From positions 1 to 48,237 of the forward strand of contig NZ_JAFLRK010000028.1 of NCBI RefSeq assembly GCF_017315735.1: DNA of 48,237 nt. The letters run 5' to 3'. Source of the DNA: Paracoccus shandongensis (GTDB taxonomy: Bacteria; Pseudomonadota; Alphaproteobacteria; Rhodobacterales; Rhodobacteraceae). Numbering within the stretch: the stretch's first letter is position 1; each line of letters begins with the position of its first letter. The notes beneath the pieces are model-generated. The model saw only the letters and a program-made list of their open reading frames with translations, was not told the origin of the DNA and ran no database searches. Both the position numbers and the translations under genes were made by a program. Positions 16,478 through 24,972 of this stretch are shown in pieces.

Positions 16478-17836
16478 ATGAACCCGCCCGACCTGCGCCC
16501 CGACCTGGCCCGCGCCCGCATTCCCGATGAACGCCGTGACGGCCAGCCGACCATCGGCATGGTCAGCCTTGGCTGTCCCAAGGCGCTTGTGGACAGCGAA
16601 CGCATCCTGACCCGCCTGCGGGCCGAAGGCTATGCGATCAGCCCCGACTACAAGGGCGCGGATGCGGTGATCGTGAACACCTGCGGGTTCCTGGACAGCG
16701 CCAAGGCCGAATCGCTGGACGCCATCGGCGAGGCGCTGCGCGAGAACGGCAAGGTGCTGGTCACGGGCTGCCTGGGGGCGGAACCCGAATACATCACCGG
16801 CGCGCATCCCAAGGTTCTGGCCGTCACCGGCCCCCATCAATACGAGGCCGTGCTGGACGCCGTCCACGCCGCCGTGCCGCCTCAGCCCGATCCCTTCATC
16901 GACCTGCTGCCCGCATCGGGCGTCAGCCTGACACCGCGGCACTACAGCTATCTGAAGATCTCGGAGGGCTGCAATCACAAGTGCAAGTTCTGCATCATCC
17001 CCGACATGCGCGGCCGTCTGGTCAGCCGCCCCGCCCATGCCGTGGTGCGCGAGGCGGAAAAGCTGGTGCAGGCGGGCGTCAAGGAACTGCTGGTCATTTC
17101 GCAGGACACCAGCGCCTATGGCCTGGATCGCCGCCATGAGACCGAACGCGGCCACCGTGCCCATATCACTGACTTGGCCCGCGACTTGGGCAGTCTTGGG
17201 GCATGGGTGCGGCTGCATTACGTTTATCCCTATCCGCATGTCCGCGACCTGATCCCGCTGATGGCGGAAGGCCTGGTGCTGCCCTATCTGGACATTCCCT
17301 TCCAGCACGCCCACCCGGATGTGCTGAAGCGCATGGCCCGCCCGGCGGCGGCGGCCAAGACCCTGGACGAGATCGCCGCCTGGCGCGCCATCTGCCCCGA
17401 GATCACCCTGCGGTCCACCTTCATCGTGGGCTATCCCGGAGAAACCGAGGCCGAGTTCCAGACCCTGCTCGACTGGCTGGACGAGGCGCAACTGGACCGC
17501 GTGGGCGCCTTCCAGTACGAAAACGTCAAGGGCGCGCGGGCCAACGACCTGCCCGACCATGTCGCGCCCGAGGTCAAGCAGGACCGCTTCGACCGTTTCA
17601 TGGAAAAGGCCCAGGCCATTTCCGAAGCCAAGCTGGCCGCCAAGGTGGGCCAGCGCCTTGAGGTGATCGTGGACAGCGTGGACCAAGACGGCGCCACCTG
17701 CCGCACCAAGGCCGATGCGCCGGAAATCGACGGCAACCTGTTCATCGACGAGGGGTTCGAGGCCCTGACCCCCGGCGACATCGTGACCGTCACCGTGGAC
17801 GAGGCGGGCGAATACGACCTTTGGGGGCGTTTGTAA
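16478..17836 (+). CDS. rimO: Ribosomal protein uS12 methylthiotransferase RimO
   Basis: The 452-residue radical-SAM enzyme adds a methylthio group to an aspartate of ribosomal protein S12. The N-terminal UPF0004 domain has the auxiliary cluster cysteines Cys33, Cys69 and Cys98, the last two in NTCGF and TGCLG. The radical-SAM triad is Cys165, Cys169 and Cys172 ([10 protein letters not shown]). A C-terminal TRAM domain ends at [23 protein letters not shown] identifies RimO over MiaB. Starts at 16472 and 16478 (MHM) are nearly equal; the second fits relatives beginning NPPDLRPDL. Confidence 0.95.
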   Translation: MNPPDLRPDLARARIPDERRDGQPTIGMVSLGCPKALVDSERILTRLRAEGYAISPDYKGADAVIVNTCGFLDSAKAESLDAIGEALRENGKVLVTGCLGAEPEYITGAHPKVLAVTGPHQYEAVLDAVHAAVPPQPDPFIDLLPASGVSLTPRHYSYLKISEGCNHKCKFCIIPDMRGRLVSRPAHAVVREAEKLVQAGVKELLVISQDTSAYGLDRRHETERGHRAHITDLARDLGSLGAWVRLHYVYPYPHVRDLIPLMAEGLVLPYLDIPFQHAHPDVLKRMARPAAAAKTLDEIAAWRAICPEITLRSTFIVGYPGETEAEFQTLLDWLDEAQLDRVGAFQYENVKGARANDLPDHVAPEVKQDRFDRFMEKAQAISEAKLAAKVGQRLEVIVDSVDQDGATCRTKADAPEIDGNLFIDEGFEALTPGDIVTVTVDEAGEYDLWGRL

Positions 17837-17921
17837 GGCATTCGCAACCTTGACGGTGGCGGTGGGGCGGGCGGTCCGTTAATGGTGTCCGGGATTGCGA
17901 AACCCTTGACCGGAGGCCGGT

Positions 17922-18557
17922 TTGACAAGCGCGTCCCACGATCTTCTGGCCACCGCGGGCGCGGTCCGGTTCGGCACGGTCCTGGCCGATCCGCCCTGGC
18001 AGTTCCAGAACCGCACAGGCAAGATGGCGCCCGAACACAAGCGCCTGACCCGCTATCCCACCATGACGCTGGACGAGATCTGCGACCTGCCGGTCGGCAC
18101 CATCGCCGACGCCCGCGCCCATCTTTACCTGTGGGTGCCCAACGCCCTTCTGCCCGAGGGGCTGAAGGTCATGGAATGCTGGGGCTTCACCTACAAGTCG
18201 AACCTGATCTGGTACAAGCTGCGCAAGGACGGCGGCCCCGACCGGCGCGGCGTGGGCTTCTATTTCCGCAACGTGACGGAAATCCTGCTGTTCGGCGTGC
18301 GCGGCAAGGACGTGCGCACCCTGGATCCGGGCCGCAGCCAGGAAAACATCATCGCCACCCAGAAACGCGAACACTCGCGCAAGCCCGACGAGCAGTATGA
18401 CCTGATCGAGGCGTGCAGTTGGGGTCCGCGCCTGGAAATGTTCGCGCGCGGGCCGCGCAAGGGCTGGACCGTCTGGGGCAACCAGGCCGACGACTACCGG
18501 CCCGACTGGCCCACCTATTCCAACCATTCCCAAAGCAACGCGGTGAAGTTGGGTTGA
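17922..18557 (+). CDS. MT-A70 family adenine-N6 methyltransferase, solitary
   Basis: The 211-residue protein carries the catalytic DPPW motif (residues 23-26), preceded by the SAM-site strand FGTVLAD. The family pattern continues with LYLWVPNALLPEGLKVMECWGF and a C-terminal LEMFARGPRKGWTVWGNQ. The family methylates adenine N6 in nucleic acid. No restriction endonuclease gene is nearby, so it is an orphan enzyme that could modify DNA for regulatory ends. The start is TTG at 17922 with CGGAGG nine bases upstream. The downstream sulfotransferase frame begins at its stop. Confidence 0.88.
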   Translation: MTSASHDLLATAGAVRFGTVLADPPWQFQNRTGKMAPEHKRLTRYPTMTLDEICDLPVGTIADARAHLYLWVPNALLPEGLKVMECWGFTYKSNLIWYKLRKDGGPDRRGVGFYFRNVTEILLFGVRGKDVRTLDPGRSQENIIATQKREHSRKPDEQYDLIEACSWGPRLEMFARGPRKGWTVWGNQADDYRPDWPTYSNHSQSNAVKLG

Positions 18558-18574
18558 GCAGTCTGGGCACGGTC

Positions 18575-19420
18575 ATGGATCCCGCGGGCCAGCCGCGAAA
18601 GCCCGCTGCGCTCTGCATCGGCGCGCAGAAGGCGGGCACAAGCTGGCTGGCGCAGATGCTGGGCCAGCATCCGCAGATCTGGATCCCCCCCTTCAAGGAG
18701 GTCCAGTATTTCAACCACCTGTTCATCCCCGGCCATCGGAAATGGATCGGCTGGCATTACCGTCAGAAACCCCAGGAAATCCGCGACCGGCACGCCCGGC
18801 GCGCCATCCCGGTCCCGCCCGAACTGGAGGCCTATCTGCAGGGCGTCACGCGCGGCAAGATGTTCCACAACCAGTGGTACAAGCGCGTCTTCGCGCCCGC
18901 GCCGTCCGTCGCGCTGCCGATGGACTTCACCCCGGAATATTCGACCCTGCCGGACGAGGGCGTCGATTACGTGGCGAACTTCCTGCCCAAGGCCCGCGTC
19001 ATCTACCTGATCCGCCACCCGGTCGATCGCGCCGTGTCGCAATTGCGCATGAACCTGGCCCGCGAAAAACGCTGCCCCGAGACGCTGGCGGACTGGATGG
19101 CGGAAATCGACAACCCGGTCCTTTATGACCGGGGCGATTACGCGGCCTATCTGCCCCGCTGGCAGGCGCGATACCCCGACATGTTGGTGCTGCCCTTCGG
19201 CCGCATCGCCCGCGATCCTCAGGGGGTGATGGATGCGGTCGAAGCCCATCTGGGCATCGGCCCATGGGTTTATTCCCACATAACCGAGAAGGTCTTTGCC
19301 AACCGCAATCCCCTGCGGCCCCCGCCCGGGGCCGTCGCCGCGCTGGCCGACCGCATGGCCCCGCAACTGGCCTTTCTGGAAGACCACCTCGGGCCCGATT
19401 TCCTGGCCGAGACGCGCTGA
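18575..19420 (+). CDS. Sulfotransferase family protein
   Basis: The 281-residue protein has the PAPS 5'-phosphosulfate loop GAQKAGTSW (16-24) and the 3'-phosphate motif IRHPVDRAVSQ (146-156), the two hallmarks of sulfotransferases. KEVQYFNH near residue 41 places it with the heparan-type deacetylase/sulfotransferase-like branch common in marine alphaproteobacteria. The acceptor is unknown; surface polysaccharide or lipid is a guess. The ATG at 18575 is used; a TTG at 18554 overlapping the upstream stop (TTGA) is an alternative, which would indicate coupling to the MT-A70 gene. Confidence 0.88.
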   Translation: MDPAGQPRKPAALCIGAQKAGTSWLAQMLGQHPQIWIPPFKEVQYFNHLFIPGHRKWIGWHYRQKPQEIRDRHARRAIPVPPELEAYLQGVTRGKMFHNQWYKRVFAPAPSVALPMDFTPEYSTLPDEGVDYVANFLPKARVIYLIRHPVDRAVSQLRMNLAREKRCPETLADWMAEIDNPVLYDRGDYAAYLPRWQARYPDMLVLPFGRIARDPQGVMDAVEAHLGIGPWVYSHITEKVFANRNPLRPPPGAVAALADRMAPQLAFLEDHLGPDFLAETR

Positions 19421-19477
19421 CCTTTCGCCCGGCCGCGCTTTCGCCTAAATAGCACCCAAAGTTTGCAGGAGATTCCG

Positions 19478-21133
19478 ATGGCGTCCTATCAGTTCGTGTA
19501 TCACATGGACGGCGTGTCCAAGACCTATCCCGGTGGCAAGAAGGTGTTTCAGGACATCCACCTCAACTTCCTGCCGGGCGTCAAGATCGGCGTGGTGGGC
19601 GTGAACGGCGCGGGGAAATCCACGCTGCTGAAGGTCATGGCGGGCATCGACAAGGATTTCCAGGGCGAGGCCTGGGCCGCCAAGGGCGCCAAGGTCGGCT
19701 ATCTGCCCCAGGAACCCTGGCTGGATCCGCAGCTGAACGTGCGCGGCAACGTCATGGAAGGCGTCAAGGCCAAGCAGGCCAAGCTGGACCGCTATAACGA
19801 ACTGGCGATGAACTATTCCGACGAGACCGCCGACGAGATGGCGCGCCTCCAGGACGAGATCGACGCCGAGAACCTGTGGGATCTGGACAACCAGGTCGAT
19901 ATCGCGATGGAGGCGCTGCGCTGCCCGCCCGACGACGCCGACGTGGAAACGCTGTCCGGCGGGGAACGCCGCCGCGTGGCGCTGTGCAAGCTGCTGCTGG
20001 AAGCGCCGGACATGCTGCTGCTGGACGAGCCGACCAACCACCTGGACGCGGAAACCATCGCCTGGCTGCAAAAGCACCTGATCGAATACAAGGGCACGAT
20101 CCTGACCGTGACCCACGACCGCTACTTCCTGGACGACATCACCAGCTGGATCCTGGAACTGGAACGCGGCCGCGGCCTGCCGCACGAGGGCAACTATTCC
20201 AGCTGGCTGGAAGCCAAGGCCAAGCGCGTGGCCCAGGAAGCGCGCGAGGACAAGGCCAAGCAGAAGGCCATGGAAAAGGAACTGGAATGGATCCGCGCGG
20301 GCGCCAAGGCCCGCCAGGCGAAATCCAAGGCCCGCATCTCGGCCTATAACAAGATGGCCGACGAATCCGTCAAGGAATTGGTCGGCAAGGCCCAGATCGT
20401 CATCCCGCACGGGCCCCGCCTCGGCGGCAAGGTGCTGGAGGTCGAGGGCCTGAAAAAGCACATGGGCGACAAGCTGCTGATCGAGGATCTGTCCTTCAGC
20501 CTGCCGCCCGGCGGCATCATCGGCGTGATCGGCCCCAACGGCGCGGGCAAATCGACCCTGTTCAAGATGATCACCGGCCAGGAGGCGCCCGACGAGGGCA
20601 CCATCACCATCGGCGAGACGGTGAAGATGTCCTATGTCGACCAGTCCCGCGACAGCCTGGATCCGGAAAAGACCGTGTGGGAGGAAATCTCGGGCGGGGC
20701 CGAGGTGATCGAGCTGGGCGACGCGCAGGTCAACAGCCGAAACTATGTGGGATCGTTCAACTTCAAGGGCGCCGACCAGCAGAAGAAGGTGGGCCTGCTG
20801 TCAGGCGGCGAACGCAACCGCGTCCACATGGCCAAGCTGCTGAAATCGGGCGGCAACCTGCTGCTGCTGGACGAACCGACCAACGACCTGGACGTGGAAA
20901 CCCTGCAGGCCCTGGAAGCCGCCATCGAGAATTTCGCGGGCTGCGCGATCATCATCTCGCACGACCGCTTCTTCCTGGACCGGCTTTGCACGCACATCCT
21001 GGCGTTTGAAGGCGACGCGCATGTCGAGTTCTTCGAAGGCAACTTCGAGGATTACGAAAAGGACAAGGTGCGCCGCCTGGGGCCGGACAGCATCGAGCCG
21101 AAGCGGGTGAAGTACAAGAAGTTTTCGCGGTAA
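19478..21133 (+). CDS. ettA: Energy-dependent translational throttle protein EttA (ABC-F)
   Basis: The 551-residue soluble protein has two ABC domains: Walker A GVNGAGKST (41-49) and a second GPNGAGKST, each with LSGGERRR/LSGGERNR signatures. Between them lies the charged P-site tRNA-interaction linker rich in Lys, Ala and Glu (WLEAKAKRVAQEAREDKAKQ). EttA binds the ribosomal E site and gates the first elongation step according to ADP/ATP ratio. The ATG at 19478 has CAGGAG upstream. A GC hairpin follows nine bases after the stop. Confidence 0.95.
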   Translation: MASYQFVYHMDGVSKTYPGGKKVFQDIHLNFLPGVKIGVVGVNGAGKSTLLKVMAGIDKDFQGEAWAAKGAKVGYLPQEPWLDPQLNVRGNVMEGVKAKQAKLDRYNELAMNYSDETADEMARLQDEIDAENLWDLDNQVDIAMEALRCPPDDADVETLSGGERRRVALCKLLLEAPDMLLLDEPTNHLDAETIAWLQKHLIEYKGTILTVTHDRYFLDDITSWILELERGRGLPHEGNYSSWLEAKAKRVAQEAREDKAKQKAMEKELEWIRAGAKARQAKSKARISAYNKMADESVKELVGKAQIVIPHGPRLGGKVLEVEGLKKHMGDKLLIEDLSFSLPPGGIIGVIGPNGAGKSTLFKMITGQEAPDEGTITIGETVKMSYVDQSRDSLDPEKTVWEEISGGAEVIELGDAQVNSRNYVGSFNFKGADQQKKVGLLSGGERNRVHMAKLLKSGGNLLLLDEPTNDLDVETLQALEAAIENFAGCAIIISHDRFFLDRLCTHILAFEGDAHVEFFEGNFEDYEKDKVRRLGPDSIEPKRVKYKKFSR

Positions 21134-21141
21134 AGGCACGG

Positions 21142-21160
21142 GGCGGGGTTCGGCCCCGCC
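21142..21160 (+). terminator. GC-rich hairpin after ettA
   Basis: GGCGGGG and CCCCGCC pair across a TTCGG loop, starting nine bases after the ettA stop. There is no following T-run, so it would act as a weak or factor-assisted terminator, or protect the mRNA 3' end. Confidence 0.45.
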
Positions 21161-21169
21161 GCGTCCAGG

Positions 21170-21319
21170 ATGGTGGGGTGAAACCCCACCCTACCTCGCC
21201 CCCCCCCGGCAGCAAGCGTAGGGTGCGTGCTTGCACGCACCATTGTCACACGAAAATGGTGCGTGAATCACGCACCCTACCCGTGAGAAAAACCGTAGGG
21301 TGGGGTTCCACCCCGCCAT
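21170..21319. repeat. Cluster of four GTAG-headed REP-like palindromes (two inverted pairs)
   Basis: Four short palindromes each begin with GTAGGGTG at one foot. Copies at 21170-21195 (minus) and 21294-21319 (plus) are the GTAGGGTGGGGT type. Copies at 21218-21243 (plus) and 21256-21281 (minus) are the GTAGGGTGCGTG type, with perfect nine-base arms GGTGCGTGC/GCACGCACC at 21222-21241. The inner pair sits inside the outer pair, and the 12 bases GTAGGGTGCGTG at 21219 also pair with those at 21269-21280. A GTAG foot followed by a palindrome is the hallmark of REP sequences served by RAYT transposases. No RAYT gene is present here. Confidence 0.75.
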
Positions 21320-21360
21320 GCCCCGGCGCAGATCGGCAGGGGCAAAACCGCCTTCAGAAA

Positions 21361-21382
21361 CGCAACGCCTGCAGGCGTTGCG
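21361..21382 (-). terminator. Hairpin terminator of the 49-residue peptide gene
   Basis: A perfect 22-base palindrome (half-site CGCAACGCCTG) lies six bases after the stop of the leftward small gene. On the minus strand it is followed by TTTCTG, a short T-run, which suits an intrinsic terminator. It is separate in sequence from the REP-like palindromes beside it. Confidence 0.55.
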
Positions 21383-21388
21383 CTGATT

Positions 21389-21538
21389 TCAGGCATTCAC
21401 CGGCGGCTTGCCGGGGCAATTGGCCACGATCACCGTGGGCGTCGGGCCTGCGGTATCCGTCGCGGTCGGGCCGTCAGAGGCCAGGACCGGGACGGCAAGC
21501 AGGCAGGCGGTCAGGGTGGCAAGGGAAAGTCGCGTCAT
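21389..21538 (-). CDS. Small secreted peptide, 49 residues, unknown function
   Basis: The frame begins with a clear signal peptide (MTRLSLATLTACLLAVPVLA, cleavage probably before SDG), leaving about 29 residues: Thr- and Pro-rich, with one Cys (VIVANCPGKPPVNA). AGGAG lies about eight bases before the ATG, which argues strongly for translation. The downstream palindrome fits a terminator. It sits in the same direction as the acyl-CoA synthetase, 180 bases after that gene's end. I do not recognise a family; the single Cys could allow dimers or surface attachment. Confidence 0.6.
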   Translation of the reverse strand: MTRLSLATLTACLLAVPVLASDGPTATDTAGPTPTVIVANCPGKPPVNA

Positions 21539-21717
21539 GAAGGCTCCTGTCTCCTGTTGCGGTGGTTCAGCGTCACCCGAATCAGGCCTTCGCCCAAGAC
21601 ACAGGCGCGTTACCGCACCACTTGGCCCGGTCGGTCGGCACAGGTCGCCCTTGCAAGGACCGCGCTGATGCGCGGCAGGCCGAACTGCCTTCCGGTCAAG
21701 AAGCGCACCTTCGGATC

Positions 21718-23601
21718 CTATTCCCACTCCCACGGCCGCGTGAATTCGCCAAGCTTGGCCTTCACCGCCGCTTCATCCACATTCCCTTCGCGGGCAAGCC
21801 GTGCCACCAGGCCGCGCTTCTTGTCCTCGACTACGGCGGAGACATGGGCGCCGGTGCCGGTCAGCGCCTTGTCATAGACGCGCTTGATGGCCAGGCGGCG
21901 CAGGTCGGGCTTGAAGATCTTGCCGACGGCGGTCTTGGGCAGTTCGGGCAGGATCTCGATATGCTTGGGATAGGCCGCTCGTTCGTGGATGTGATCGCGC
22001 GCATGGGCAAGCAGTTCGTGCGTCGTGGCCTGGGCGCCCGCGATCAGTTCCACATAGACGCAGGGCAGTTCGCCCGCGAAGCTGTCGGGCTGGCCGATGG
22101 CGCCGGCGAAGGCCACGGCGGGGTGGGACAGCATCGCTTCCTCGATCTCGGCGGGGTCGATGTTGTGGCCGCCGCGGATGATCAGATCCTTGGCCCGCCC
22201 CGTGATCCACAGATAGCCGTCAGGATCCAGCCGCCCCAGGTCGCCCGTGCGCAGATAGATGTCGTCGGCGAACAGGCCGTTGTTCTTGTCGGTCTCGGTA
22301 TAGGTCGAGCCGGGGAAGACGCCGGGATTGGCCACGCAGATCTCGCCCACCTCGTCGGTCGGGCATTCATGGACATGGCCCGCGTCGTCGTGGCGCAGGA
22401 TGCGGACCTGGGTATAGGGCAGGGGGATGCCCACCGATCCGACCTTCTTCACGCCATCGACGGGATTGCAGCTGACCAGGCAGGTGGCCTCGGTCAGGCC
22501 ATAGCCCTCGGCGATCTCGACCCCGGTGGCGGACTTGAAGCGGTTGTAAAGCTCGACCGGCAGGGGGGCCGAACCCGAGATGGCGGTTTTCAGCGACGAC
22601 ACGTCGGCGTTCACGGGCCGCTGCATGAGGGCGGAAATCGCGGTGGGCACCGTGATCAGGAAGGTCGCCTGCCAGCGTTCGATCAGCTTCCAGAAATTGT
22701 CGAAGACGCCCTCGCCCCGGTAACCGGCGGGGGTGGGCATCACGACATGCGCGCCGGACGCGATGCAGGACATCAGCACCGGATAGGCCGCGAAGACGTG
22801 AAACATCGGCAAGGGGCACATCAGCACGTCGGTTTCGTCAAACAGCAGCGATCCCCCCAGCCAGCCGTTGTAGATCATGCCGGAATACTTGTGCTGCGCG
22901 ACCTTGGGCGTGCCGGTGGTGCCGCCGGTGTGGAAATAGGCCGCGACCCGGTCCTGCTGGATGTCGTCGAAATCCAGGCGCGTGTGCTTTTCGCCGCTGG
23001 TCGCGGCCTCGAAGTTCAGCACCCTGGCCTTGCCGCGGCGCTTTACGCGCGGGCGGATCAGCGGCACGATGAACCGCTTGATGCCGCGCAGGTGGCGGTT
23101 CAGATCGACCTCGATGACATGGGTGACGCCGGGGGCGAGCGCCACGGCCTCGGCCGCCTTTTGCGCCACGTCGGTTTTGGGGAATGCGCGCAGCGTGACC
23201 AGCACCTTGGCGCGAGTTTCGCGCAGAATGCCCGCGATCTGCTGGGCGTCCAGCAGGGGGTTGATGGGGTTCACGATCCCCGCCGTGGCGCCCGCCAGCA
23301 GCACGACCGGGGTTTCAATGCTGTTGGGCAGCAGATAGGCGACCGTGTCGGTGGGGCCGACGCCCAGCTTGCGCAGCAGGTTGGCGGTTTCCGTGACGCG
23401 TTCCAGCAGATCCTGCCAGGTCAGGGTCGTCGCATGGCTTTTCGGGTCGGACAGAAGCTGGAAGCTGATCGCGGGGCGGTCGGGAAAGCGTTCGGCGGTG
23501 CGGGCCAGAAAGCCGTAGATCGTGACCGGAAGATCGCGCGCCGCATAGGGCATCTCGGCTTCCAGGGCGTTGCGGTCATCGTAGCTGATGAAGCGGTTCA
23601 T
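21718..23601 (-). CDS. Acyl-CoA synthetase (AMP-forming, fatty-acid or short-chain)
   Basis: The 627-residue ANL-superfamily enzyme activates a carboxylic acid to acyl-AMP and then acyl-CoA. The P-loop is HTGGTTGTPK (224-233), the A5 motif is EGYGLTEATC, the A7 motif YLRTGDLGRLDPDGYLWITG and A8 GRAKDLIIRGG follow, and the C-terminal catalytic lysine lies in PKTAVGKIFK. A segment around 165-215 is longer than in typical FadD. The ATG at 23601 has GGGGAGGATG upstream. Chain-length preference cannot be read from sequence. Confidence 0.9.
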   Translation of the reverse strand: MNRFISYDDRNALEAEMPYAARDLPVTIYGFLARTAERFPDRPAISFQLLSDPKSHATTLTWQDLLERVTETANLLRKLGVGPTDTVAYLLPNSIETPVVLLAGATAGIVNPINPLLDAQQIAGILRETRAKVLVTLRAFPKTDVAQKAAEAVALAPGVTHVIEVDLNRHLRGIKRFIVPLIRPRVKRRGKARVLNFEAATSGEKHTRLDFDDIQQDRVAAYFHTGGTTGTPKVAQHKYSGMIYNGWLGGSLLFDETDVLMCPLPMFHVFAAYPVLMSCIASGAHVVMPTPAGYRGEGVFDNFWKLIERWQATFLITVPTAISALMQRPVNADVSSLKTAISGSAPLPVELYNRFKSATGVEIAEGYGLTEATCLVSCNPVDGVKKVGSVGIPLPYTQVRILRHDDAGHVHECPTDEVGEICVANPGVFPGSTYTETDKNNGLFADDIYLRTGDLGRLDPDGYLWITGRAKDLIIRGGHNIDPAEIEEAMLSHPAVAFAGAIGQPDSFAGELPCVYVELIAGAQATTHELLAHARDHIHERAAYPKHIEILPELPKTAVGKIFKPDLRRLAIKRVYDKALTGTGAHVSAVVEDKKRGLVARLAREGNVDEAAVKAKLGEFTRPWEWE

Positions 23602-23740
23602 CCATCCTCCCCCCGGGACCATCCTCCTGATCCCTTTCGGGAAACACAATGGGCCATCGGCGGGAAGGGGGGCAAGGGGCTTGGCCGCGCGCCGGGAACG
23701 GGACGCGGCGTCAGGTCGCGCGGACGCCGCGTCGGGCCGG

Positions 23741-24259
23741 TCACGCCTGCGGGATGCGCAGGGTCTGGCCGGGATAGATCTTGTCGGGGTCCGACAGCAT
23801 CGGGCGGTTCGCCTCGAAGATGGCGTTGTACTTGCCGGCGCTGCCCAGATAGGTCTTGGCGATGGCCGACAGGGTTTCGCCCTTCTTGACGGTGTGGAAG
23901 ACGGGGGCCTTGGCCGCATCAGGGCCCGCACCAGGGCCCGCCTCGGGCAGGTCGGCCTCGACCTTGGCGATGCCTTCGATGTTGCCCACGGCCAGGATCA
24001 GCTTTTCCAGCGTCTCGCGGTCGGCGCCCTTGGTCTGGATCTTGACCGTGTCGCCGCGCAGCGTCAGGTGGACATCATCCTTGTCCAGGTTCAGCGCCTT
24101 GAGTTCCGCCTTGAGCGCCGCGACCTTGCGGGTGGTGTCGGGATCCTGGGCGGGCTTTGCCGCTTGGGCGGGCGCGGCGGCGGGCGCCTTGGGTTCGGCG
24201 GCCTCGGCCTTGCCGAAGACCGATTTGCCGGCGTCCTTCACGAAATCCCAGATGGCCAT
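23741..24259 (-). CDS. BON and LysM domain protein (Kbp/YgaU-like)
   Basis: The 172-residue protein starts with the short amphipathic motif MAIWDFVKDAGKSVFGK. An Ala/Pro-rich linker, a BON domain (about 43-104) and a LysM domain (121-170, FHTVKKGETLSAIAKTYLG through YPGQTLRIPQA) follow. This is the architecture of E. coli Kbp, a potassium-binding protein. No signal peptide is seen, as in Kbp. Tandem ATG codons at 24262 and 24259; the second has the better spacing from AAAGGA. The gene is divergent from the CAP lipoprotein. Confidence 0.88.
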   Translation of the reverse strand: MAIWDFVKDAGKSVFGKAEAAEPKAPAAAPAQAAKPAQDPDTTRKVAALKAELKALNLDKDDVHLTLRGDTVKIQTKGADRETLEKLILAVGNIEGIAKVEADLPEAGPGAGPDAAKAPVFHTVKKGETLSAIAKTYLGSAGKYNAIFEANRPMLSDPDKIYPGQTLRIPQA

Positions 24260-24289
24260 CATGCATCCTTTCGGCTGTGTTTCGGGATG

Positions 24290-24318
24290 ATTTGATGAAA
24301 AACGCGGGTTTGAAGCAA
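24290..24318 (-). promoter_or_regulatory. Candidate sigma-70 promoter of the BON-LysM gene
   Basis: On the minus strand TTGCTT (24318-24313) and TCAAAT (24295-24290) are exactly 17 bases apart, which would start transcription about 25 bases before the ATG. The hexamers match consensus at 3 and 4 of 6 positions. Confidence 0.35.
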
Positions 24319-24426
24319 GCGTTCCCTCTGGCTTTTCCGCATTCTCCGGCCCACATGACAATCGTGCATTGTTCATTCATTCACACTTTCACCCGTAGGA
24401 TGCACCTTGCTTCAGAAGGTGAAACC

Positions 24427-24972
24427 ATGACCCATCCCATGCCATTGCCGACCGCTGCCGCGCTGCTGTGTGCCTTTCTGGCGGGCTGCGCGCAGACCAC
24501 GCCCGATCTCAGGGTCGGGGGGAACGATCCCCACGACATGCAGCTGATGCCTGCGGGCAAGGCCACCTGCCTGGCCACCAGCGCCAGCCAGAACAGCCAG
24601 GGGGCGGCGGCCACCAATGCCGTGCGCCGCAATGCGGGCCTGCCGCCCGTGCAGCCCGATCCGGTGCTGGCCCGGGTCGCCGCGCAGCACGCCTGCGACA
24701 TGGCAGGCCGCGGGCGGATGACCCATACCGGCAGCAAGACCAGCGGCCCCGGCCCGCGTGTCAAGGCCGCGGGCTATGCGCCCACCGTCACGGCGGAAAA
24801 CATCGCCGCCGGGCCGTTTTCCCAGGACCGGGTGCTGGCGGAGTGGAACGCGTCCGGCGGGCACCGGGCCAACATCCTGATCCCGCAGGTGCGCGACTAT
24901 GGCATCGGTCAGGCGATCGGGCCGGATGGCAAGACGCGGTTCTGGGCGGCGGTCTATGCCGCGCCGAAGTGA
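24427..24972 (+). CDS. CAP/SCP-domain lipoprotein
   Basis: The 181-residue protein has a lipoprotein signal with lipobox FLAGC (Cys21). The CAP (SCP/PR1) domain covers about residues 55-180, with QHACDMAGRGRMTHTG, TAENIAAG and GGHRANILIPQVRDYGIG as the conserved blocks. Bacterial members occur in the envelope or outside the cell; function is mostly unknown. The ATG at 24427 has AAGGTGA upstream. Its stop abuts the stop of the convergent ABC exporter, sharing TGATCA with no base between the two genes. Confidence 0.87.
   Translation: MTHPMPLPTAAALLCAFLAGCAQTTPDLRVGGNDPHDMQLMPAGKATCLATSASQNSQGAAATNAVRRNAGLPPVQPDPVLARVAAQHACDMAGRGRMTHTGSKTSGPGPRVKAAGYAPTVTAENIAAGPFSQDRVLAEWNASGGHRANILIPQVRDYGIGQAIGPDGKTRFWAAVYAAPK

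Noticed and set aside
21170..21319. CRISPR-like array
   Set aside because: The repeats alternate in orientation, are themselves palindromes and lack regular spacers; REP-like elements explain them better.
23602..23931. Longer N-terminus for the acyl-CoA synthetase
   Set aside because: It would run into the BON-LysM gene end, is Arg/Pro-rich, and GGGGAGGATG supports the ATG at 23601.
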